NCBI GenBank assembly: GCA_003665825.1
Contig: QPFY01000003.1
Coordinates: 62,001-126,000, forward strand
DNA length: 64,000 nucleotides
Direction of reading: 5' to 3'
DNA from: Microbotryum silenes-acaulis
Lineage: Eukaryota; Basidiomycota; Microbotryomycetes; Microbotryales; Microbotryaceae
Under the pieces are notes generated by a model, which did no database searches, was not told the DNA's origin, and saw only the letters and a program-made list of their open reading frames with translations. Within the stretch, counting starts at the first letter, position 1; the number at the start of each line of letters is the position of its first letter. A program made the translations under genes and the position numbers. Shown here in pieces: positions 1 to 11,253 of the stretch.

Positions 1-898
1 CGACCTGAAACCATGCGGGGCTCCGCGGGCATGCCGGTCCGGATCCGATGCCTGACAAGATGGATCGCCCCTAGTATGAAATAGGTGCGAGCGCCTCAGA
101 CTCTCACAAACTCCCAGAACTGCGTCTGTCGAGACTTTGCACCAGTGCGAAACTGCGGGCCTTCGGAAGCATCCGAGTCGGCACGACAATGCGCCGCGCG
201 CATGCAGTCAGCTTGCGGTGGTCAGGGCAGCGGCGACATCATTGCGCCGCTTCAGATCGCGGAGTCACGATCAACGACCTTCGCCGAGGGAACAATGCGT
301 CGGAGATTCCGAACTCGAATGACCATGAAACGACCAGTCATTGGTCAATTGTGGGCTCAGGAGTTCGTCCCAAGGTGAGGTATACATTCAGGTATCTGTA
401 AAAGGGACACCGACCTAATGTCATCAGGTACTTACCTACTAGTATTGATGGCCGAAGCTTTAGCATGGCAGACCCCGTCAGGTCGACACGCAGGAGTGGG
501 GGTTTTATGTGGTGTAGCTACGGCTCCAGGCCGCAATACAGAGGACTCGTGACTCTGTATGGATTTAAGGTCCATTTTGACCCACTCTGCCCTGATCATT
601 ATGGCGTGGCCTTTCGAGTCCCGTTTGGATACGCTGATTGGGGCGGCCTAACAGTGCATGAGTTTGGTGTGTTTAGGTTACGGTGGTCGTACTTAGCCTG
701 AGTGGAACCACACTGAATTCAAATTAAGTCCGGTGGGAATCTCGCTAATCTATTTTTTGCACGTACCTCGACTGCCTCCTCGCTCCGCTCGTTGCCAGCC
801 GAGGTACGCGCAAAAATTCAAAATTTTCGCCGGCCCGGAGGCCCCTTCACTTGAAAATCGCTTATCGTTCTCAGCTTCTACTGGCTAGTTCAATCCTT
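1..898 (+). repeat. Left arm of outer inverted repeat (runs off left edge)
   Basis: Positions 1-444 are the reverse complement of 18,816-19,259 (position p pairs with 19,260-p); I found no mismatch by eye, and all three shadow reading frames are identical between the arms. Pairing resumes at 817 and continues to about 898 against 18,805-18,724, but with several substitutions and an indel. A 372-bp stretch (445-816) is present only in this arm. The repeat reaches base 1, so its outer end lies outside the window. The right arm covers most of the upstream region of the MFS transporter, so this arm is a second copy of that upstream sequence placed before the BNR_4 gene. Confidence 0.93.
445..816. 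other. 372-bp segment present only in the left outer-repeat arm
   Basis: Where the left arm has these 372 bp, the right arm has 10 bp (18,806-18,815, GTAGACACGA on the corresponding strand). The segment ends with a hairpin: 753-770 and 800-816 are near-complementary (CGTACCTCG against CGAGGTACG, flanked by T-run and A-run). It is either an insertion in the left copy or a deletion in the right copy. A 78-codon reading frame at 465-701 has no recognisable product. Confidence 0.6.
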
Positions 899-1278
899 CA
901 ACCTCATGTTTCGATCTTTTGACTTGCTCCTGTTGTCGAGAACCAGCTTTTAGGCCAAAAGCCAAAGTGTTCAGGGGAATCTACAGGTGCAGGCTGTCGC
1001 GTCGCGGCTGCCGAGTCCGTCGCAAAGACACCCCGAAGAAACGCGCGCTAGTCCCGCGCTCCCACCTCTCGGACACCGGACCCGTTCGCTCCGATTCGAC
1101 CTGATCGTCTTCCCGGTATCTGGTCAATGCCTGCCGAACTAGGGCTCGCTCACTTCTACCATCCCCCATCAGCGATCTGCGAATGAGCATATTCTCGACA
1201 TGGTCGACAAGGTTAAAATACTTCGGGACGCGGGCACGACAACGTTAGGCAGCTCGCCCGTCGCCCGTCGCTCGCTGT
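899..1278. other. Upstream region and unresolved 5' exon(s) of the BNR_4 gene
   Basis: No independent gene is recognised. The N-terminus of the BNR_4 protein should lie here: the first firm coding sequence starts near 1,279 after a possible acceptor (TGTCAG), and an ATG at 1,199 is one candidate start that would need an intron to reach that frame. Confidence 0.4.
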
Positions 1279-1656
1279 CAGCTGAACGGCGGTGCGTTCG
1301 TGCAAGACTGCCTCGTCACCCGCCGAGGTGAGTTGCACCGAATGGATGCATAGAGGCAGTGAAAACCGAACGTCCACTGATGAAGACTACGCGTTCTCGG
1401 GACCCTTGAGTAGGCTGGCAGTATGCCGCGTTCTACCTTGACAACCGACCCGGTGTTCGTCATGTCTACCTCGCGCGACGACAGCTCCCTTCCGGTGCTT
1501 GGGATACTATCATATTCACGGACTACGACCAGACCGAGGACGATGGACACAGTACGTCCTGGTCACAGATCCTCGCTGCCTGACCCGGCCCGAGCTCACG
1601 TCGTCACGTGACCGTCCAGACGTCATCTCGCTCGGCATCTGCGCAGCCGACGGATC

Positions 1657-1661
1657 AATCC
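1657..1661. other. Target-site duplication, left copy (AATCC)
   Basis: AATCC directly precedes the TGTAAGG end of the element. The same five bases in the same orientation follow its other end at 11,636-11,640. Keeping a single copy restores the BNR_4 codon series ATC CAC TTG. Confidence 0.9.
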
Positions 1662-2043
1662 TGTAAGGCTCGGCAGCCAATCAGTAGGTCCAAGCTCAAA
1701 CCTCGGACCGACGGACCGACTTGCCTGACCTCCCTTTCATTTCCCTGCCTCTGACTGACAACCATTGTGCATCCCTTTGTCATCCTTCCCTATTTTCCTA
1801 GTTCACCACAAAGAACCACATTGTCTAGTTAGCTCCCTTTCACAACGCCAGATTCCTTAAATAGTGATCCATAGCTCTCTTCTCTCTTTTCCTCTTTTCT
1901 CATCCTTTACGGGACCCTCACTCTTGACACACTTGACAATCGACTGGTTTTGGGACTGTCCATTCGTCAAGCACCTCGAGAGAACTACCGAGGAACCCGC
2001 CTTTACTTACGCCTACCGCTGAGTAATCTGGGCTCCTTACATC
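1662..2043 (+). repeat. Left terminal inverted repeat (382 bp)
   Basis: Reverse complement of 11,254-11,635 with one difference seen (GCACCTCG here, GCACTTCG in the other arm). The repeat itself is bounded by TGTAAGG at 1,662 and CCTTACA ending at 2,041, so each arm looks like a small LTR or solo element with its own inverted ends. Confidence 0.95.
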
Positions 2044-2224
2044 GTGCGAGAAGTTGGTCCATCGTGAGTGCCTTGGACATTGTCTCTGGCTGCTCTCCTT
2101 GTTGACTCTTGTCAACAACTTCAATGATAGGCTGCTTTCCCTTATCACCGGTATCAGACGTCTGGGCGTCTCTTGCGCGTAAATCTTCGTTGTCCATGGG
2201 ACTCATATCGATTGCAATCTTCAA
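2003..2224 (-). other. Short open frame beside left TIR, product unknown
   Basis: A 73-codon frame starts at 2,224 and runs into the TIR. Its first ~60 residues are hydrophilic and protein-like (MSPMDNEDLRARD near the start, LTMDQLLARC later); the last ~10 are read from the TIR. It could be a third small gene or the 5' fragment of an older gene (gag-like in feel only). No splice or homology support beyond composition. Confidence 0.25.
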
Positions 2225-2891
2225 AACTTTTCGGCGACCAGCGCTTCAAGTTCTCGGGTGCACGAGGTAGCTACACGCCCAAGTCCTTTCCGCGGGATTT
2301 TCCCGCGAGATTGCTTGAGCGCAGGCGGATCGCGGGATATTCAGGACCTTGACAGAGTGGTGTCTCAGGCGGGAGACTCCCCCGTCTGTATACCAGCCGG
2401 GTGACGACCTGGGAATCCCGTGGAGACCTTTAGGAGTGCAGGTACCAGGCTTTGCTTGCGGTTCCATTCTCGCGTTATCATATACTACATTTATAGCACC
2501 ACTTTATCCCTTTGAGAGCGTACAGTGAAAGCATTAGAAAGCCTTACAGGATCTATCTCGGCAGGGAGCACCCCCTACTAAAATCACTATAAAAAGCCCC
2601 TTATCCACATTAGAATCAGGAATGAACAAATGAAAACCGAAAAGGCTGAAACTTTGGACCCAATGAAGCAGTCCTGTAGGCCTTCTGGTACCTAACTCAA
2701 TTACCTGAGCAAGTACCTAGGGGATCAGATTGGAAGGGTGCCATTTAGGTGAGGTCAGGCCAGCTGCCTCCCGTGTTACCAATTCGAAACTATCTCGGGC
2801 TCACCTCAGGTCCACAATCTCAAATCATGAGCACTCCCGCGCTAATCCGCTCTGGATGCTGTCGATTGCGACTTCTGATTAGTCTGAACAA
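2225..2891. other. Element interior without recognised gene
   Basis: Between the left TIR-side open frame and the end of the unknown element gene. A GC-rich stretch (about 2,260-2,470) is followed by AT-rich sequence. No coding exon, tRNA-like primer site or reverse-transcriptase motif seen. Confidence 0.4.
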
Positions 2892-5096
2892 TCAAGTCAT
2901 CGAACACGGCAAGCGCGCGAAGGTCCGATCAGCGTGACGAAACTGAGAATAGGTGAGCACAGGCTGAGGACCAAATGCAGTGCCAGTGCCAGCCTTGACT
3001 GACCTTTGCAGCTTGATAAATGTCGAGAGTGGTCTTAGCAACAAGTAGGAACATTTGCGACTGGGCATCGTCCTTCGTAGTCTGCAATCGCGCGAGAGGC
3101 TGCTTCCAGTCCTTGGAGTCTTTGGCGGTGCCGAACTTCGAGGCAGCGGCCGAGCGGCGAGTCGGCTCGACGTACTTGGTCCAAAGGTAACTGAAGGAGG
3201 GCAGCACGTTGGATAGATGTCAGTACGTCAGTGCGCGTCATAATTGGATATTCTGTCGCACTCAGGAGGTTGAAGGCGGAATGGAGAGGAGTCCGAGACA
3301 GGTAGTCAACGAAAATAGGCTACGTACGTCCGAATGCTGAAATTTGGCTCTTTGTCCAGCTTGGCTCCAAGCCTCTTCCCGACTTTAACGAGGTAGTTTT
3401 GCAGACCAATGAAGAATTTAGAGCGGGTTCCCTTGTCTTCCTTTTCCCAGTCAAGAGCAAATTGTATCTGTGGCGTGTATACTTGTGTTAGCGAACTTCC
3501 CCACGTCCCTGCGCTCGTCGACATGATCCCCGAAACTCTAAAACTCACGGCCAGGCACCAATGGATGACATGATCGCCCGTCAAATATGCTTCGGTTGAC
3601 GGCCACTCCTTCATAACAAGCAGAGGATCCTTACTGAGGGATATGATATCTTGAATCTGGGGTGGACAGAAGATGATTGTAAGCGAGATGCAAAGCATGC
3701 AATGGCGAGTTCGGCACAGATGCACTCGAAGGTGGCCGAGCAGGGAGTCTCACGTACACGCCCGGCAAATTCCCTTCGCGCGTCAGCCACAACCTCTACG
3801 ATCGCCGCAGCGACCACTTTACGATACCCATCGTCGTGTTCATCTCTGCCGCTGTCGATAATTTGATTTGCAAGCAGGTACTTCTGTGGGTATTGCTTGT
3901 CAAACATTCAGACCCGAGAACCAAGGAAACACAAACCTCATGGCTGTGAAGCCGAGCATGGTTGTGAAGCTGACTCACTTTGAGAACCTCCGTTGCCCCG
4001 TTATAGAAGTTGGTGAGGCGAGGCGTACTCAGCATGGTCTTCGCATGTGATCTGAACTTTGACTGTGATAAGGAGGAACTTCATTTCCAGTTAGAAAACT
4101 TCGACGCATGAGGATTGGCGCCAAACACAGGAGTAGCGGCTTTCTACACCCTACAACGAACCTTGAAATCTCTGGCAGTGAGGGCAGCCACGGGTCGGCG
4201 CATCTGATCATGGACCATGATGAGCATGTTCATCATCATTTCGCCCTGAAGCCGGCGCTTGAGGGGATTCCCTCCCTGTCTTCCAAGCTGTAGTCAACAG
4301 AGCACATGTAAGACGTTGAATTGTACCTCTAACATAGAGGTGCTGTACTCACACGGGCATATTCGATCATGTAGTCCGTGCATTGGAGGCCTCGCGACTG
4401 GAGATCTTTTTTGATGACCGCGGTAGTAAAGGTACCCCCTTGGGTGTTCTCATCGTCGGAGACCTCGTCCTCCTCATCTCCACTTTCGAGAATAGTCGGT
4501 GCTATACTTGTGTCACGGGACCTCTCTCCGCCGGCTCCTGGGCTCACCGAACGTCGACCGGGTGCGGAGCTCACGGAAGAGCCCCTGTACGGGAGAAACG
4601 AGCGCTCCTCGTGCTCCGGCGCATCTTCATCCCCCGCAATCGCATTTGACAAGTCTCGACAACGGCGAGTGGGCGGGTACAGTGGTAGATTTTCCGCCGA
4701 TCTGTCTTCTGTTGTGGGGAGGGGTTTTGCTCCACTGCACGTGTACAAAGGAGCCTGTGTCAATCGTTGAAGTTGAACGAACAGCCCCGACCCCTATAAA
4801 CAAAGCCCCGTTCCGCCGAGAGAGGACGTACCTGTCGGTTTGGTTCATCCGCGGAGGTGACTCTAACCGTAGACTCGGTGTTACTATTTGAGGAAAGAAC
4901 TTGACACCGAGACACTGGGGAGGGAGTATTTGCGGGACTGGACAATACGCCCCCCGTCATCTGCGGGTTCGAAGTGCAGAGTTGAAGGATCCGGTCATTG
5001 GCCGCACGTAAAGGTCTGCTCGCTCTCCGCCAGCCGTACTACTATGATCGGATTCACGGAACTCACCCCCTGTTGCTGTATGGGAGTTGCGGACAT
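2892..5096 (-). CDS. Unknown protein encoded by the transposon (multi-exon)
   Basis: Function not recognised. Start at 5,096 gives a 30-nt first exon (MSATPIQQQG), then an exon at 4,832-4,960 and one from 4,754 to about 4,354. The N-terminal third is Ser/Pro-rich with an acidic patch (ESGDEEDEVSDDE). Further exons give KKDLQSRGLQCTDYMIEYAR, GEMMMNMLIMVHDQMRRPV, FRSHAKTMLSTPRLTNFYNG, LLANQIIDSGRDEHDDGY, STEAYLTGDHVIHW and YLWTKYVEPTRRS, a mainly helical body. The tentative stop is at 2,892-2,894. It lies in the same orientation as, and about 500 bp downstream of, the transposase-like gene, so an accessory role in transposition is a reasonable guess. CACTA-type elements also carry two genes, but no similarity to their second protein was recognised. 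Confidence 0.6.
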
Positions 5097-5604
5097 GGAG
5101 GTGAACACAGCGTGACGAAGAGAGAGAGAGGGGAGGGGGGAGGTTGCTGACTCGAAGTCAATGAATGGGCACAAGGTAAACAAAGCAAAGGCAAACAACG
5201 CAAAACTCAGTGAAAGGTCGGGTTATCCTGTCTGACTACGCGACTCCGATCACCTCCGATCGCGCATCTCAACATTCCTGAGCAATCGGTCCGAAGGCAT
5301 TGGCTTCGCGCCGGCCAAAGCCCGACGTGACGACCATATCATGGGCACCTTCAGTGGGGCAATACGTGGGTATTTCGAACCGGCGCGGCCAATGGGAATT
5401 AATCTACTATTTTGGACACTTTTGAAGATCCCGCAGCGACTGAACGATAGAGGCTCTACCCAACGACTGATAGTTTGCTAATCTGTACAATGCGCTGTCA
5501 TAAAAAGTGGGCAGCTTGAAATTCTCGAGCTGAACGCCGGCCATGTACGCTCAAATGGAGTGCAGAAAGTCAACGCGAATGGCAATTTCAGACGCTTCAG
5601 ATCT
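5097..5604. other. Spacer between the two transposon genes
   Basis: About 500 bp between the end of the transposase-like gene and the start of the unknown gene, both on the - strand. It should hold the promoter of the downstream gene. A purine-rich GAGAGAGAGG run lies at about 5,118-5,142. Nothing else recognised. Confidence 0.4.
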
Positions 5605-8600
5605 TCATCTCTTACTTCGCTTTCGGTTCGCCTTCAAATCGCAAGGTTCCGGATCCGAAACATAGCCTTCCGACGAAGACTGAATGCCAAGCCGCGATGG
5701 AGGAGTCCGAATCAGCTTGAGCTCGCGCTTTGCCCCACCCAGTGCGGGTAGAGCTGTAAGAGATAGAAGCGAGTGTACGTATATTTGCACTCATCATCGA
5801 TCTCATCCTCCCCGAACCCGCGTTACTCGTTGAGTGGGCGCGTTCTGAATCCACATCTTGCGTATCACTTTCCGACTCGGTGTTCCCAGCTGATTGCTTG
5901 CGTTCGAACGTCTCACCCTGCGGTTCCTCGCGCGGGGACTCCTCCTGCTGCGACTCTCCATCCTATGTAAAAGCATTAGAGCCTGACAAGCCTCTCCGCA
6001 AAATCGCCGCGTTTCTTGACGTTGACAGAGGCCATTCAACTTGAAGTGACTCACGAATTCATCGGGCTGCCACTGGGACTGGCTCCTTTGGTCTTCGCTG
6101 TCGCTGTCGGTTTCTGCAACGCTTGGAAGCTGATAATTGAGGAGGTACATGTTAGCGCGAGCAGTCCCATTGACTGGGCAGACAAGTAGAGGCATACGAT
6201 CCCTACCCTGGGTCGGCCACGACGCGCCACGTTGGGGCCCACCGCATTGCGCGTCTGAGCTGAAGGTTGCGATAGCCGGACTTTTTGTACGAAGCTGTCC
6301 AAATCTTCCGCGGCTGGAATTGGGGGCGCAAGCGGGACAACCAAGTCGTGCGATCGCTGGGTGATGGTACTCAGCAGCCAATTACGGTCGTCCCTATGGG
6401 TCAAGGCATTCTCGAGTCCGCCTGTGTCGATGCGCTCAATGCGAGCCTTTTTTGAGGCCGAGACGCGCAGTTCGCTGATGCGCAGTCATGCTGTACACTG
6501 GCAACTCCAAGCAAACACTGTAGACGGGACAGAAATATTTTTGTGAGCTGATAGTGCAACAGCTTTGCCTCCTCTATGCGCTGACTTACCTTCGTTGACA
6601 CTACAGAGGGGTGAGGCTCGAGAGACAGTCGGACGAAGCCAGTCGAACCGAGTTCTTCGCCGAGGCGGGCGAATTCTTCAAGCGCGAACCCCTCGTCGAT
6701 CAGGCTGCTTTGAAGCGTGCGACCGGTAGTCAGCACTAGCAGGGATACGACTCGGCCGATACGGAGTCCTGACTGATAGCATAACAGATAGGGCACCATT
6801 TAGTTACCCCAAGGATGGTGTCAAAGAGCGTACGGCAGGACTCACATTGGGTGAAGTGCGCACAAAGCACCAATGTCGAAGCAGGTACCGATCACCATTC
6901 GGAAGTGTGGCGGCCTTGGCCGCGCGAAAGTGGTCATACGCGGAGACCGACCCTTTCGCCTTGAGGTGCGGTAGATAGGATCGTGTTCGAGCTCCGACGA
7001 CGATTGCACTTGTTGAGAACGATGATAGTCAAAGCGGACTAGTGCCGGGGAACGGCGGTCAGAACGGTACCCGAGTCAGCTTCGATGAACAGTGGCACAT
7101 CAGCATCGTATGGCACCAAGAAAAATATGCACTCACTCCGATTCTGCGTCTCGGAATCCTCATCGACCATGAACCAAGACCTGATCACCGCGTTGTCCAT
7201 TAGACTCGCTGCCGCAGGACCGAGCGAGACAGCCCGGCCACCATGACGCCAAAGACCCCCACCCGCGACAAAGGTGAGCGCGGCTGTCTCCGCTAAAGTC
7301 TGCGCCACGTCACGCGATGGAGCTTGATGGTTGGTGCGCATATTGACTTGGCGCACGACCTTGTTTGCAGACTCGGCCACCGACGAATCGAAGAGCTTAG
7401 GAGGTCCGAAGCGGCGAATGGCCCCTTGAAGCTCGAGAAGGTAGTGGTACTTGACGCGAGCCAAGGTGAATGTCAAATTGCGGGTCATCGAAGCTTGGAC
7501 AAATACTCGCGCTAGCTCGCGATAGTCGTCCTGTGCACGGAAAAGTTTCCTTTAGTCTCGAGATAGCTGGCCTCATCATTCGACGGATAACGAGCCAACT
7601 CACGGCGTACTGATCAATACTTGTTGCGGAGGGAGCGAACATGTGATGGGTCAACTTTCCAAGGGCACTCCAGCAACGATTAGTCACTGGAGTGATCATG
7701 GACCGGCTCAACATGACCTCAGCGATGAAGGGAAGTATCTGCGCGATCATTCGATAATCGTGACCATCGAGGCCTCCCTTGTAGTCGACGTAGAAATTAG
7801 GCTTGAATCGTTCACCGAGCCCAGCTGTCGAAAGCGAACGGAAAGCGCCGCGCATGAAGTCGGCGGCTGTGGGTGTAAGGCCCGCCATTGTGTCAACCCA
7901 AAGATATTTGACAGGACCTAGCAGAAGAACGTGGAGCATGTCAGGAGGTGTGTCACGGTGGACGTCGAAATCTGCGGGGCGAGCTTGAACTGTCAGATGC
8001 GTTCCAAGCCGTGCAAGCACCGTCAACTCATTGACTTACGAGGAATGCGGAAGAATGGGCCAAGAACGGACCCAGAGGCTTTGAGTTCGGACAGCCGAGC
8101 CGAAGCGGCTGCCCGTGCTCGAACTCCGTTGGCGGTGGCAATCTTTTTTCGTTCCTTGGCGCCGGCATTGTTGTACGCTCTCGCCAACCCGGCATTTGGC
8201 TGAGGCAGGCCATCTTTGCTGTGAGGGACCTTGTGTGTCATCTCGACTGCATAGGCTTGGCGGATTTCTTCAATGACTTTTGCGGTGACTTTGTCGCGGG
8301 TGCCTGTGCTCCTTTGCAACTCCTGAACCCCGTGAGCGGTGCCGTCACGAGTCATCGTCTCGATCTGCGCCCATGATCCCAACATCGTTCTGTCCGCGTT
8401 ACGTTTGATGGGTGACTGCAGAATTCCAGCTCCGAGTTGTCAGCCATTTGCATGACGCACGAAGCTAACGCGGTCAAGGCTTGACTCACAGTAAAGTAAG
8501 TCATTAGGGTGTCGAACGTCAGTCGGTCGGCGGGAGATCCGCCCCATCGACAGCAGCGGCAGGGGAAGCGTGCTGCGGCCCCAATTGGACGGGCAGAGAC

Positions 8601-9935
8601 TTCGGCAGCCATCGGTGTGTCGTGTACCGTGTATAGCAGTGGCGTCCAAAACTGTACAGGGGCTCCGGTACGACCATCAATGGCCTCAACGGGCGATGAA
8701 AGCGTGGCACTAGAGTTTGTTGCATGAGTCAGCCAAAATTCGCCGGCTGGCTCGACACAGTCACATCACACGCACATAATGTCCGTAAACACAGCCTCCG
8801 CTAGATCGAGTGCCTCTCCCCAAGCGGTCACAGCGATGTGTTGAAGCGAGAATCGGCGGCTTAACTGCGAAGCCGGCAAACCCAGAGTCTGGATCGAGCA
8901 CTGTTGCATGCGCCGGGGGCGAATCAGTACAGTGTAATCTCCCACATGGGTGTTTGGGAGTGAGTCTGCACTGACCACGAACATCTTGTAGTAACGCTTC
9001 GACTCCCCACCGCCAAAATCATCCAAGAACATCCGCAGCGGGACAGTCAGAAGTCGTCCGCCTCGGGCTGCGGCTCTCGAGGCACTCGACGCCGGCAAAC
9101 AGGGTAGCAGCACCTCTCGATCTGCAGACAGTCCTGCGTGCGCAAAGTGGCCGTGTCAGGCGTGGCGAAATGTTCGGACTTGTCTCATGCACTTACGTAT
9201 GATCCTCCTCCTCTCCAGCTCCACTTCCCTTGCGATCGGAGGCCCGAGCAACTCCAACGGCATTAGGGACCACGCCCGGTCTGAAAGTGGCGACGACGAT
9301 AAGTCCGGCATATCCGCGGGCGGGAGTTGAACGCAGAAGCTACCATCGTCGCGGAGGACCGCAGGAACCGCCAGTGCGCAGAGTACGTGGTTGTGGGTGG
9401 AGTCGATAAAGAGGTATCCTCCACCTCTTTGAAGTACGACTTCCTGGGCGAAATAGTCGATGCCGTCATGCGAAGCCATCGGTGTTCAAATGGGTGCCGG
9501 TAATGTGTGGCGCCAGCGCGCAGTTTGACAGGCCGATTGCACAAAATCTTTGTCGTCATAGGAGGGGTAGAACTCTAATTGCTCGACGAGTGTGGGGGTA
9601 GCCAGCGCCTGCGGGCATATAAGAGAGCGTGCGTCAGCGGGGGGCACTGGCTGGGGGCACTGGACGCGGAGTCAGAGTGAGTGCCACTGGGAACGCACTG
9701 CAATGACAAAATCAGATGGAGGAATGACGAAGATTGTGCGGTTGTTAGGAATGACAACTGGCCGGGGATGGAACAGCTGGATTTCGTCGAGTAGGTTGCA
9801 TAGGAAGGTTTTGATGGTTTTGATCGAAGGCAGCTTGGTCACGCCGAGGACTTGTGCAAACTCGAGTATTTCTTGGAACTCTTGCGCGCCCATGCGACGG
9901 TGGGGTGATCGCCAGAAGAGAGAGACCACGCACAT
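5605..9935 (-). pseudogene. Transposase-like protein of a basidiomycete repeat family, with in-frame stop
   Basis: Conserved blocks in order along the - strand: a helical N-terminal block with TKLPSIKTIKTF (9,672-9,935), LEFYPSYDD and CQTARWRHTL (about 9,490-9,600), MASHDGIDYF, VPLRMFLDDFGGGESKRYYK, RFPCRCC, STGTRDKVTAKVIEEI, DVHRDTPPDMLHVLLLGPVK, GLDGHDYRMIAQILPF, IRRFGPPKLFDSS, TNHQAPSRDVAQ, SVQHDC, and a Ser/acidic tail ending in RKRSKR (stop about 5,605). I know this series from a large family of repeat-associated proteins of Agaricomycetes; I would place it near the CMC/Plavaka-type transposases but am not sure. Introns are short (9,134-9,196 is 63 nt). A TGA at 9,486-9,488 interrupts the frame between ARWRHTLPAPI and TPMASHDG; CGA to TGA would explain it. 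Exons upstream of 9,935, up to about 10,450, are unresolved. Confidence 0.7.
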
Positions 9936-11253
9936 CTGTGGCCAAGAATTCGCAGACCAGAGTCAGCATTAGTTACTAAGCTGAGAGGGCTTCGGCGCTC
10001 GGGTCACGACCACTCACAGCCGCGTAGTCTCAACACTGGAAGACCTCCGCTCGCTCACAGAAGAGATAGAATTGTTGGTTTCGAATAAAAGGTCGTCACT
10101 GTCGGGGGATGATACCCAGCTAAGATCCCCAACACCGATACCTTGCAGTTGGACTTGTTCTTTGTGCACATTCGTCTTGAAATGGGCCCGGGCTTGGGCA
10201 AGGCTCAGCCGTCGATCCTTATGTCGAGGGCAGACTGCGCAGCGGTATCCGATGCTCCCGGAAGAATTTGTTATGCTGATGATTGCTTCTGTGGTAGAGA
10301 AGGCAGCGAAGGATCGAAGGTTGAGCCACAGTCAGTGCGTCGAGAATGCGCGGCGCGTGCGACCACAGGCATCATGAGCAACCTGATTTCTCTACAAGAT
10401 CATCGAAGAAGCGTTGATCCGAATCCAGCCTCTCGGATACTGGCATAGTGCGTAAGTAAGTTGTACGCCGTAAGGGTCGATTGAAATGGGTAACACAAGG
10501 CCAAAAGGCGGGGCGCGGCTTTCTAATCTTTCTAATAAGGCGAATCGTCTCGGTGACTCTCCGGAGCAATTGCAAGATAGCCCCTCCGCGTGAGCGCTGA
10601 ACGCGGAGTCACGCGCTCACACTGCCGAGTCCTGCGTCTGCAGTGCTGACGCGTCGCGTACCTGGCCAAAGATCAACTTGTTTACATTTTAAATGCTGGA
10701 CTGTGTAACGATGAATGTTGCACCGTCTCAGTATTTTCCTCGGATTACTAGTCATGAAGCCAATCATTCCAGCTTTTTTTTACTTTCGTCATACACTCAG
10801 ATGGAGCAGACCACTTGATGGGCAAAGCCAATCAATCCCCCCCGGGATGTCGTTTTCGTGATCAGGTCATTCACCCAGACCAAAGCGTCTGATCCCCAGC
10901 AGCTCATGATCCCCCTCGAGTTCTCGCGGGGGCCTCAGGTGAAACCCACCTGGGAACTTCGTGATTAAGCCAATCTGGCCGCAGCTCATCGGCGCGCCTG
11001 GGAATCCCGCGCCGCAGGGTTGGGCGTGTAGGCTCGTCACAAATAAAGGGTAGGGAGGGTGGGTCTGTCCCTCTCCAAAAAGTTACAGAAGCTGAATCCG
11101 AAGGATTACAAGCTCTAGTGAAGGCAATACAGGATCGTATGCACTGGAACGGCTGACACACAAAGTGTTGGCACGGAAAAGCAATACACAAGGTAATGCT
11201 TCGAATACGAAATTCGGCAATCCAAAGGTTTGTCAGTTTGGATGTCAAAAAAA
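9936..11253. other. Element interior: 5' end and promoter of the transposase-like gene
   Basis: Expected to hold the unresolved N-terminal exon(s) of the transposase-like gene (about 9,936-10,450) and its promoter. From about 10,600 to the right TIR there is no recognisable coding sequence. Confidence 0.35.

Noticed and set aside
85..401. Identical small ORFs in both outer repeat arms
   Set aside because: They overlap in several frames, show no motif, and are identical only because the DNA is a repeat.
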